Assembly: GCF_963576615.1 (NCBI RefSeq)
Contig: NC_088715.1
Span: 60,733,802-60,797,801, forward strand
Length of the DNA: 64,000 nucleotides
Origin: Watersipora subatra
Lineage: Eukaryota; Bryozoa; Gymnolaemata; Cheilostomatida; Watersiporidae
Reading direction: 5' to 3'
The notes under the pieces are model-generated. The model saw only the letters and a list, made by a program, of their open reading frames with translations, made no database searches and was not told the origin of the DNA. Position numbers and translations under genes: made by a program. Below, in pieces: positions 1 to 12,239 of the stretch. Position 1 is the stretch's first letter, and the number at the start of each line of letters is the position of its first letter.

Positions 1-2096
1 CCATACTCAAATTTAAACATTATTGTCAAATTTTTGGGTTGGTTGGATATCACACAACTGAAAAAAACTTGCTCATTGCTACATTGCTTCACAAAAAAGT
101 TCAATCCCCTTCCCTGATGTGTTTATAAAACTATACATAGCTTCTTCACTAAGAGAAAAAATTAGAGTGGAAAAAGGGTGGTTATAGGAATGGATGAAAA
201 ATGGGTTGTGGGTCTAAACAAAACTATAAAACATGAAATGCAAAAAGGGTTAATTGTGAAATAATGGTTAGTTGGCTATGAGTCATTTGTTAAAACCCTA
301 AGAAAATAGGCTATAGGTCCAATTCCAAACCTAGGTATGCACATGCTGCCTGTTTTAGAGACTGTCCCACCCCGTCCCACCCCTGGGGTTTTTCATAACT
401 ATGGAAATCCAGGTAGGTATGGCAGTTATTGCAAAATTCTTTGATTAGATTCAGATGACCAAATAACTTCATAAAATGGTAAACAATAAAATACGTGGCA
501 TATTCCTCTTCTAAAACGTTAGATTCCTGAAACTGCTTTCAAAAAAGGACTAAAACTTATACTGTGCGCAGATGCAAAACGATCAATTAATGTATTACTA
601 GTTGCCTTATCCTGATCGATAGCAAAATAACAACTCCATTTATTACCAGATTGTTAAACCGGTCTATAGTTTGAAAGAGCATGCAACACACAATATTTTT
701 ATCGAAGCATTGCGTCTTGTGCGCCAAGTGCATGCGAGCGCTTCATCATCACCGTTTCAATGGGTATCTGTATCTGGAACGCTGCAGCATATTAGTACAT
801 GTTTTTAGTCATTTAACTGACAGATGAAAGTAATTCTTTATCTAAGACTTTATATAGATTTTAGTAGAAGTGGAATATATTTTTATTTGGAAAATCGAAT
901 TTCGCAACAGCAACACAACTTTGCTAGCATCAACCGACAATTTTGATAAATATACGATTAACTGACTGCAGTTATTGTTGTGGTTTCTTTTTTGTTTTAA
1001 TGTTGTGGTCTTTATATAAATTAGCTGTTCATAAGTGAAACACCATTTGTTTAGTTTCTGAATTGGATTTTTTTTTATTTTAGGGACCGGCTTTCGTGAT
1101 GACTGACAAGCTTAGTAGGGCTACACTCCTGCCTTTTTACTAGATTGCTGTGCGTGGTAGTGTTTTGTTTAGGGTAATCACTTCTATTGTATGCTCCTAC
1201 TCCATTTAAAAATTTTTTTTTGAAGCTTGAAACTGTTGCTTAAAAGAGTAATTACCTGCTGTACTATATGATTTTAGGCAGATAGTTTCAGGCTACCTAG
1301 ATATAGTTGTTGCCAAGTCTGTGAGCGGTCTTACGATCACTTAGGCCTACTTATTGGTTTATCAGCCTGATGCCCAGTAAAAGACTTTTGAACTGCGTGG
1401 CAGCTCATACTGAAAAATTTGGGCGACCAAACAGTTGACATACAGTTCCTACAACTATGCATGCCTGGTGTACGCCTAAAGAGCTTTCTAGTTGTGCAAG
1501 TTAAACACAATAGCCATTTTTTTGCTATTTAAAAGCTAAAACATAGGAAGTATAATTTTCTAGTGTCTTTATTATCTTGAAATTATTTTTAAGCATTACA
1601 TTAACTTGCATGATCATAAGTATTAGCGAGTCTTTTCTGGATAAATTTAACATACAACTCTCACAGATTAGCAAGTAGTAGTGTGAAAGTTTTGGTTGTT
1701 TTATTCCTTTTTTTGGCAAAAAATGTATTTGCGCTAAAAAAGGACAACTGCTAAATATTTAGAACAAAAGTTAGTCCAAGAAAAAAGATGCATTAATCTT
1801 AATATTCTAAGTGGCTCTGCAGATTCTTACCAAGTTTTTTTTCTAATTATTGAAAGTTTTTCTGCCATTTTCAGTTTCTCCATAAAAAGCATTGGCGTAT
1901 TTGTAATTTTTTTGTTACAGTATAAATTGTACTGTCGGGTAGGTGCTGCTAGTGATACATTTAGTGCATAAGTTTAATAATTCAGTTCTGGAAACTCTTA
2001 ACATTTGCACTTCATCTTGTTTGCAGATGTTTATATCATAGAAGAATAGACAAGCCTTGGTGTTTAAGGTATACTTTATTTAGTGCTTGATGGGCC
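1..2096. other. 5' flank of SLC30A9, no gene recognised
   Basis: AT-rich DNA with no reading frame I can relate to a protein. It should contain the SLC30A9 promoter and 5' UTR. A pyrimidine-rich stretch ending in TTTGCAG at about 2020-2026 could be an acceptor for a 5' UTR exon, but this is inference. No TATA box or CpG-rich promoter stands out. Confidence 0.5.
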
Positions 2097-2229
2097 ATGG
2101 CAGAGATTTCACGCTCCTTTCATTTCCTGTATGGAGGTCTTGCTTTGGTCAGGGCATCGAGAAAGGCTTTGAGGAGTAGATATTGTTTAACCTGCCAACG
2201 CTCGTCAGTTTTCAAGTCTACCATCTCAG
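2097..2229 (+). CDS. SLC30A9: SLC30A9 exon 1 (start codon, putative mitochondrial presequence)
   Basis: Residues 1-44 plus the first base of codon 45. Rich in Arg, Ser, Lys and hydrophobics with few acidic residues, which fits a matrix-targeting presequence. The donor is TCTCAG|GTGACC. This part is poorly conserved in the family, so the exon rests on ATG context, phase match to exon 2 and composition. Confidence 0.8.
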
Positions 2230-5200
2230 GTGACCATACATTATACCTTATCGTCTGGTTTGGCATTTATTCCAAACTATTCTAGTGTCTTGTCCTATAG
2301 ATTTTTCAACGAATACAAAACACGGTTTTGTTTGTCTATGTCTAGCTTACAGATCCAGCCATAGTCTGATCTCTGTGATAGGTATATTTCTAGAATCTTT
2401 TTTGTTGCTTTCTCTCATGTGATGATTTTAACCAATTAAACTTCTCTGTTGGATGCAAAATTGCATTAAAATTATTAATTTACTTTTGGCAAACTATTTT
2501 GAATTTGTTTTCCGTTGCTAAATAATATGCCGTGCCTTATATATTTGTAAATTCACCTAAACTCTGTCTTGTGTCTTTTTATTACTATTGCGTTATTACT
2601 GTTATTATTGTTACAATTTGTTTGTATATCATGCTCTACAATTTCAGAGAAGGCAACTCCTCACAGTGCATCCAATACAAATATTCGTATTAGAATTCCG
2701 ATCAGCAACAAGTATGCTTTAAGAGTTATCTGCTCAGATTCATCCTCCAAGAGTGACAATTACAAAAAATCTAGAAATACATCTGAGCCCCCAGTCAAGG
2801 GTATGTCAGTTTTGATATAATGTAAAAATTCTTTATTATTTTATTCATTTTCTGATCCTTCTCCAAAGTATTTTAAAAGATATTGAAATAATTTAAGATG
2901 AGTTTTTTACGTTGTCTTTCAATTTCACATCCGGTTTTTTAGATGAATAGGTAGATAAAATATAGCAAAATCTCGTAACAAGAAAATTTATATTCCTTGC
3001 TATATACCGTAAGAGTAAGTATAACTCATACTATAGTTCTATAGTTCTAGGCTGATGAGAGACTGGTCAAGAGACACTGGTCAAGAGAACGCCTCAAAGC
3101 TTAGTAGTTGTGACTTTCACAATGTGACATTCACTGCGTCAAATATTTTTTTGAGTAAAAGGGTTTCTATAGATGGTGCACTTGTGGCATACACACTAAA
3201 TATTTTCTAAAATTTGCTCTTTACCGTGACTGGGGTTATACTCTTTTTGTTGAATCTATTTCTCATCAGTGTTACTATAATATTGGTCTTGCAGTGAAAC
3301 TAATAAATCACGGTACTAACAGGTTTGAGTTTATGTTTGCCAAAAGTTTACGTGTTCACATTTAACCATAGCTAACCTTTTCGTTAAATTGAGCTTTTTT
3401 CACATGCCTCTCTCATTGTTCATTTCAGCAATGCTTTTCAGATATCAGTTCAAAGGTTATAATACAGCAGTGTGGACGAGACTTTTTTTATAAATACTGC
3501 CTACTAAAAGACATTTAACCTAAAACTTACTAACCAATCATGGGTCACTTTGATCTGTAGAAAAATAAGAATTTGTAAAGGTTTTTTGTTTTTTTTTTAC
3601 CCTTTGCTCGTTGTTGGTTTAGGCTTGAATAAATCTGTCATGTACATTAAAGAGAATATATGGGTGGTCTTGTAGTGAAACCAGCAGCCAAGAAGCCAGA
3701 AGCTCCTCAGCAATATCTAAAGAATGTCTTTATTACTCCATTGAGAGCTATGCGCGAGTACTTGCTCACTCCCGGGTATGCTACATCTTCCCATTTTTCT
3801 GTTTTCACCCGTTTCAATGTAAATCCAATTATCTGTTCTTGCTTGCAACAACTGTCAAAGGATCAGAAAACATTCTGTCCTTTTGTCTATTACATAATCT
3901 ATGTTATGTCCAGCGTTTGGGACAGCGGGTAATATAGTACCATAGACACTCCTATAACGTATACCTCCTATAACCTAATTTCCAGATAACCTAAAGAATT
4001 TATGTAAAGTTTTTTGCTTTGTACTACGTAAAAAATTCAAAAAATAACCAAGTGTCAAGTTGGTACAAGTTTTGAAATTCCATTTGAATAACGAGAGTCT
4101 TGAAGTTAGTCTAAAAATATCGCTCTCTCCTGCCGCACTTAGGAAAAAACAATGGCGTACGCATAGCGTTATCTCTATTATATAGGCAAGTTCCGTAAGA
4201 GTCTAGTTTGCCATGATAGATAGTTAGGTGTGTCGACAAAGTACAGAGAATAAGTAGCTGCACAATTGTTCAGAAATACAGAGGCTATCGATTGGTGCGG
4301 GTGTTACAGCGTCGGTCTACAAATCTGAATGTCACGCGTTGGAGTATTGTCGAAAGAGATATTTTATCATAACCTCGACCTCTGAAAACAGAGGTCAACT
4401 GATTGCAGGCTCTGCTTCATTTGTTTATGTAAAAAGTTTACTTTGCTTTTTTGTTTGTTTTATAAGCCTTTATTTCTGTGTATTTTAACGTTGCTCATAG
4501 CTGACTTAAGTGTGGCGGTGATAGGGGGGGCGGTGATAGGGGGAGGGGGGGGCGGTGATAGGGGGGAGGGGGCATGTTTTGTTATGTTTGTTAGTTCAAC
4601 AAGCAAATGAATTTTATGCAACTGTTTTCTTTAGAAGTTGACTCGAGTATTTGTTCATCTTTGTTCACCTATGCGTGTTATCCAAGGTTTTAGTCGCTCC
4701 ACTGTATACAAGCCACCTAGGTATCGTTTTGTATTGTTGTATACAATAGGAAGTTATCCATTCTCTATACTATTTCAGTGAATTGTCTTCCCTCTGGTCA
4801 ACAACCAAAAGAAGTCCATACGAAAAATCTCATCCCATCACTCTTTATCTCAGGCGTGATGTAGAAAAACGGTAAGTGATTAGGATTTTAGCGCACTGCT
4901 GTGTTTATCTATACAAATCTCAAAGTTTGTGTGGCTGTGATTTTGTAAATCGGCGTGTTCAGCTATAGCTATTAAAATGTTGGACTGAAAATCTCACTTT
5001 GTGCTGGATTTGAACTCACGGAGATTACAACTCCAAGTTCCTAACTACGCATTTAACCACTGAGCTACACAGTCCTTAGAATTCTAATGCCCTTATCATA
5101 TATTGTATGCCCTTTTCTCGATTGCGCACGCGAAATGATGTATTAATTGATACATAGCACCGACGGGTTACAAAGCTCCTGTTATAAAATATAAAGGATT

Positions 5201-8200
5201 TTTAGTTGATTTTCTGTTTGTATTATTGTATCATTATCAAATCATGTGTTTTGTAGTTTACGTACTTACTATTTATTTCACATTTACATTTATTGGCTTT
5301 CTTAATTTATTTCATTTGCTCAGAAGACATTTTTCCAGCTACACTGCGTTTTCCTTGATTCCCTTTATAGCACAAAAATTTATAGGGATTTCTTGGCGCT
5401 CACCTTGCGTTCCACAATCATTAAATAGGAACAAAATCTGCTTATTTTATTTATATAGATTACCTTTTGCAATTGTTTTATTTTTAAAGTTGTAATCATT
5501 AGCTTTTTTAATTTGTAATTTTCAATTGCACCGTTTCAAATGTGTGACCATAACGACACAACTTCAAACATCCAAAGGGCATTCGTTAGTTTTTGCAAAA
5601 CTTAAAAAACGTTTCACATGGAAATTCTCAAGTAGGATTTTCCTCCGCATTCTCTCCCCATTCAGTCAGACAAAGTACCTTCGTACGCCTCACCGATACA
5701 TTTAATTTTGATATCTTGTTTTTACGTTTATGCCTGTATCGAGAAGAACCAGTATCGTCATATTCAAAGTTTTGATGGATGACTTTTGCAGCAACACACT
5801 TATACACACACTTCTATGTGATAATACTAATTGTTATTATTAATTCAACATATGAATAATTTTAATTTTGTTTTCATAGTTCGCTTTTCGTTATAATCAT
5901 TGTAGCAAAACAGATTAGCTAGCCAGATTAACAGATTATCTAACTTCCTGATTATTAACAGATGATTAAGAGATGATCCACCTGTTACTTGCTAATTAAT
6001 TAACATTAAAACACTTTTACACTTGTTTCATTTTTTATTTTAATTTATTTTTGCTTTTAATTTATTCTAACTGAACTTTTATTTATGATATGAAGTTTGA
6101 AAGTTAGAATGATAAATTTTGTATATATTAAATAAAAATACATTTTCTGTGCAAATACTTTTTTATTGACCCGAGCAATGCCGGACATTCCCCTAGTTAA
6201 CACATATTGTTAGAATATCTCTTGCTGCTGATATTGGGATCGATACATTCCCTTTTCGGAGTTCCTCACTTAATATTTATCAAAATACATCGATGCAATA
6301 ATTAATACAAAATCATTGAAAACATACTTCAGTTCATCTACTATTATTACTACTGTCGTGTGTTATAATGTGTGACACCGTTCTTCAACTGACCCAAGTA
6401 AAGGAGTAACCAATGCTGGGTATGAATGAGTCCCATGACCAAAACGGGAAACAGATATGCTATTTTCTATCAAACAGGCCATTTTATTTAATCTCCAATG
6501 GAGAGACCCCGTCTTTAACAAATGAAAATAACTTTGAGTTGCTGTGGCTCTAAAATTGATTGCTGTATTATACACCATCTGACGGAGGACAAAATTCCAT
6601 ACAAAGTGATGCCAATAATTTTATAATTAATATAATTTATAATTATAATAATATAATTTAATTATAGTTCATAATTAAGATAAGACAGCCCTTTTAAAGC
6701 TCGAGTCAAAGCACAAGCCTTGCTTAAATTGGCATATAGCTCAAATTCTGGTTTGTATCTGCAATCAGTTTCTGGTTTGTGTTTCCAGAGGAATTATATG
6801 TTTTGATGTTTGTGGAAAACCATAGATGCTGCTGCGGAACATCTGATATGAAAACCAGGGTTGTGGTCAATAATGCACTATAATAATTTAATAATATTTG
6901 ATATAATATCATATATTTATTATGATGATGATAATAACACAGAAGTTGTATTAGTCCTAAGGCTAAGTTCTTAGGTTGAGTTCTAAGGTTAAGTTTTAAG
7001 GCTAAGTTTCAAGGCTAAGTTTCAAGACTAAGTTCTAAGGCTAAGTTCTAAGGCTAAGCATCCACTAAATGAATCGCTGATAAGTTGGTAACTACCACGG
7101 TACATTCTGATGACTGGGAATATGAAAGGAAGCGAGTTGAATGTTCGCTCAATTGTTAGCCGACTCAGACTAACCTCTTGAGTGCTTTTCAGGGCCAAGG
7201 AGAAGTATGGCAGTCTTGAAGTGCTAGAACAGGAAAAGGAAAAAGCGCGGAGGCAGGAGGATTTATATTTGAGAGGTGAGAAAATATAGTAGCAGTGAGG
7301 GTGTGCAAAAGATAGAGATGAGTGATTAGAAAGAAGAGAGAGTGAGTGGGCTAGCACTCCTAATGCTTTTCATTTGAAGAAAGTGTATGTAAATAAAAAT
7401 ATTAAGCGGTGTGGTTATTATCTGAGGTTCGTGCGTGTATGTCTGCGTGTGTTCTGAGGCTAGGCAGCAAAAGTAAAACTATAAGCTGTACTTATCCTGT
7501 GACGATTCTCGGCATTTTGTGAGAGAAAAACCAGTTTTAAATGCTGGAAATATTATCTAGTGAGAATTTTAACAGTTAACATGTTAACATCCTCAGTTAA
7601 TTGATGTTAACCAGCACAAATATTTCTAAGAATCAATAAAAACCAATTGTTTACCTATCAGCTGACAGAGCAGCTTTAATAATAAAGGGTAATTCCTTTC
7701 CTTTGTTTAGAACGTGCAACGATTATTTATTTGCATAGTTATAGCTATATAATTTATAGTATTTTATGCTATATAAATATAATATAAAATATTATAATGA
7801 TGAAAATAAAATAATATTATTTGATGTTCATTATTATTATATGTTATTATTAATATATTATTATATTACATAGTTATATTTGCATTGTGTCATATTTACA
7901 CGCATGCACTCTCAAGTTGTGATGGTTGTTTGTTTGCTAACAGTAAATACTTTATCGGATTTTGAGAAAACCACTTCTGGTTTTAGGTAAAAGACTTATT
8001 CGAGTGTGTTCTGGTTGATAGATTTGTTCCAGTTGGTCGATGGTAAATGGGCTTGGGTATTCCGTGTATCAGTCAAGTTCAGTCATTCCCCTAAAAGCTT
8101 TTTTTAAGATAGGGAAGCCTATTTTCGCAAGAGATTTTAATCTAGCAAAATTTAAATTCAATCATGTATGTTTTGGGTATGAGCCGATTGCTGTATCAAG

Positions 8201-11200
8201 TTAGTTTTCTTAGGAGAGAATGAAAACGCAAAATAGCATAAAACCATAGATTTAAGCGAAGCTAGTCAGAAAAAAGGGAAATGGGAAGATTTATGCTGAG
8301 TGATTTGAAATTCCACTATGTTATATACACATACTAAATATTTGTTTTTCTGTTTTGTTACAACAATACACAAACATACAAAAAGGGAAAATGAATTGAA
8401 GATATAACAGTATTGGTTCCCAAAAATCAAAGCTAAAATTCAATTTGTCATCTTGAGCCACAAACAAGGAACTGATATCTAGGTTTGCAAAGTAATGTCA
8501 ACAGTGTTTAATTAAACATACAAGAGAAGACGATTACAAGCTGGTTGCTTATTAAATTCTGAATTTTTATATGTAAATCTTTGCATATAAATGTATACAA
8601 TTTCCATCTTTGTTACATACATTTGATATCATAATCATTCTTATTTGTCATACAAATCTCTGCTTTTGTTTATTCAGGATAAAATCTGCAGCAATACTTC
8701 TCAGCGTCTTAAAGAACATGTTTCAGTTCTTATTTTCTGTATCACATGCTACCATGTACATATTATCATAGTTCTCTCTGTGTCACATGCTACCATGTAT
8801 TTACTATCATAGTTCTCTCTGTGTCACATGCTGCCATGTACTTACTATCATAGTTCTCTCTGTGTCACATGCTACCATGTACTTACTATCATAGTTCTCT
8901 CTGTGTCACATGCTACCATGTACTTACTATCATATTTTCTCTGTGTCACATACTACCATGTACTTACTAGCATAGTTCTCTCTGTGTCACACGCTACCGT
9001 GTACTGTCTCTTATAGGTTGTGCAAATTTTAGGTCTCACCTCCAATCGACCAATCATTTTTGAGTACAAAGAAAAATATTCACAGGCACCGACAACAGAC
9101 CAAAGACTGGAGGTATTGCATATTTCTCTATTTTTATGTTCTATTGCAAAAATTTCTAACAGAAAGTTACTGTCTTTAACTTGTAGACTGTAAAAGACAC
9201 GTGTCAACAGGTATTTATACAAGATAAGTGATAATGGGTAGCTATATAAGACAAATGTTAACAGGTAGCTACATGTATGTAAGACAAGTGCCAACAGGCC
9301 GCTATACAAGACAAGTGTCAACAGGTAGCTATATAAGACACGTGTCAACAGGTAGTTATATAAGACACATGTCAACAGGTAGCTATAAAAGACACATGTC
9401 AACAGGTAGCTATAAAAGACACATGTCAACAGGTAGCTATATAAGACACATGTCAACCGGGGGCTATATAAAATATATATCTGTATGAGGAATCAATACA
9501 GACCATTTTCTGACCCAGAAGTTTCATAGTACCTCAGGTCACACTTTGAAAATAAACAGACTCGAGTGATGCATTCAATGGTGAAACAATTGGCTATGAT
9601 TCCAATTTACCCTAGGACACTTAAGTATTCGCGGCATCTAACTTTCGCGTTTTCGCGGAGTCATCATCACGCGAAAAATTCATGCGCGAAACTAAACTAT
9701 CATAACGAACTAGCGAAAATTCGAAATTAAATAGCTATGTTCTACACAGGCCTGTATTCACTGGTTGCAAGTTGGGGGGCTAATGTTAGACGACTAGTTA
9801 TGAACATCTGGGGTGTGGAGAAGGAGGGGGGGGGGTGCTGTAAGCTCCCAACAGGTTTCTCTTATGTAAGGCCTCAGCCGGGCCTCTCACGTGAAGTTTT
9901 AAAAAATTTTATTGGCAAGTATCAACATTTTTCTATTTTTTGAGATTTGCTTTGTTTTAGCTGATGTGACTGACAAAACGTTTTAAAATTAAAACAGGCA
10001 AAACTTGTATGCAGTTAAAAAGCTCAGAAAGAAGACATCTTTTTCTTTTAAGCGTTTTAACAAAGATCATTTTTGCCGATTTTATTTCAAGTTCATTAAG
10101 TAGGATATGGGCAAGCAGATGTTTGCTAAAACTTGATATTTTGCAAACCTTTATAAAAGTCGTTAACAAGAATATTTTGCCGCTGATGAAGATAATAATG
10201 ACGCCTAAGAACTACTAAAAGTTGATGTTTGTATCTATGGCTTCGAATAAAGTGATATTCTACAGCGATAAAAACCTTTCTATAGCCGTTGGACTATGAA
10301 ATTCCTAAAAAGTTGGGGCGTCTTAGCCGGCCAGCTGTCCAAGGGAATACGGCCCTGTAGTTCATTGATATCCACAACAAAATCGTGATATTAGAAATGC
10401 AGATAATTTTGTGTGTGATTGAGCTCATTGGGAAATTTCTAGTAAATTCGTTAATACACCGAATGAGCAGCATGGCAAAGCAAATTAAGATAACAATTTT
10501 TTTTGGAAAAGCCAAAACAAACGAAGAAGATGATGATATCAGTTTAGTCACCGAATTTGTAACTGATGAGGATGAAAGTCTGGTAGGTGAAGTCATACAA
10601 TTAAATAATACTTATTGTAGTGATAAATTTTACTGCCAACCAAAAACGATAACAACCCTCACCAGGTCCAACCATGTTATACAGTTCTGGTTGTGATGTT
10701 GGTTGTTATCTATTTTCTTTTTTATGAGACATGTACTGTATTTGATTTTTTTAAATTTGAAATATTGTGAACTCAAAACGTGCCATGGCCATCGCTTGCT
10801 ATAAATACTTGAGATCTAATATTGGTTATATATCGGTCACGACGGAAAGGACCGAGACGTCATTGATAGTCCAAGAAACAAATGGCAGCAAGCGATCACG
10901 TTGAATTATCGATTTCTGCCATACATTTATACCTGCGGGTTACAAATACAAACTAGTCGCAAATATAAAAACTTTTTTTACTAGAGGACCGGACCTGAGG
11001 AATCTAATTTGTTTGTTCCACTGTATTTATTTTCACATCACTATATTTTCGCACTCATCAGAGCTGCGAAAATAAGTTGCAGCGAAATTTTACTCTGTGT
11101 GCTACTCACGAAACTAAATACTAGCGAAATATAAGTGTCCTAGGGTACAGCATTTTCTGGATGGCTGCGATTAATTGTTCGTTTTTGAGCTTTTAAGAGC

Positions 11201-12205
11201 TTGTAATCACATTTCCACATGTTTTGCACCTACAATACAGCAGAGTAAGACATGGTGAACATTTTGATACCAAATAACTGTAATGTGAATTTTGTTGCGA
11301 GTCAACCTTTAACCATACTAAAAAGCTCATCTGCTTTACATGAATGGTGGTTATGGGAGACAGTTTCATAACCGCTGTAACCTCTGTTCATTACAGAAAG
11401 AAAGGAAAACCATATTTAAAAGTGGATCAGGGAAGGTGATCCTAGCAGCCATTGCGATGTGAGTATACTTGCGGTAGCTGTACGAATGTTGTTATTCAAC
11501 TCTGACTTCTGAGTTGTTCTAGTTCGGAGTTAGTAAAAATAGAGCTTGCATTGCAATGGAACTAACAACCCTTATGGTATTACTGTCTAGCTGGAGATAT
11601 TTTAAGACGTTTGTAGCCTAAAGAGCATTACTTGGTAAGTGTTGATTAGAGTGTAATTTCATGTACTACCAGATACGTGGAGCTTGTTTACAACTTGGCT
11701 CTGTAGGAATCACTCATTTGCAATTCTACTCAGGAAGGTCTGAGAGCAATGCTAAAATAAAAAATTAATAAATGTTTATTGGGTGACTCAGAGCTGTTAT
11801 TATTTTTCTTTACGTTCATTAACCGTAGCATTTAACCCTTTTTGTCTAAAGTAAACATTTAATACGTCTCTTGCATTTGGTAGTTGCACTGTTATTAGGA
11901 GTTATCATCTACTGATAGTTCACAGGGGTACGCTAGATGTCATCTGTTCTATTGCTGTAGAAGGTTATGGAAACAAATTCTGTTAGAGTAAATTTAAAAT
12001 AAATCAATTATAATTAAACAAAGAAAAAAAATTGAGGCAATTCTAAAAGTAGTCTGCCAGAATCTACCTGTTAGACACGCAGGCACTATTTGAGACTTAG
12101 AAATTAGTATTGTAGTCACAATATATAGCAATATATAGCATAGCATGTATACATAGCATATATACATAGCAATATATATAGCAATATGTATTGCTATATA
12201 TATTG

Positions 12206-12239
<34 letters not shown>

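Larger units (their letters stand above)
9608..11147. mobile_element. Putative TIR DNA transposon, about 1.54 kb
   Basis: Bounded by inverted TACCCTAGGACACTT (9608-9622) and its reverse complement (11133-11147), with imperfect similarity continuing about 25 bp inward. The terminal TA may be the target duplication, which would fit the Tc1/mariner superfamily (inference). Just inside both ends are many TTTCGC/GCGAAA subterminal motifs. No intact transposase is seen, so it is probably non-autonomous. Located in SLC30A9 intron 6. Confidence 0.65.

Noticed and set aside
4983..5077. Functional tRNA gene
   Set aside because: A and B boxes are good but the T stem does not pair and the length is abnormal; more likely tRNA-derived repeat.
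7028..7357. Minus-strand frame of 109 codons
   Set aside because: Antisense shadow of SLC30A9 exon 5 and its flanks.
8953..9456. Minus-strand 167-codon frame with [13 protein letters not shown] repeats
   Set aside because: Runs through the 27-bp array and antisense over SLC30A9 exon 6; a repeat artefact.
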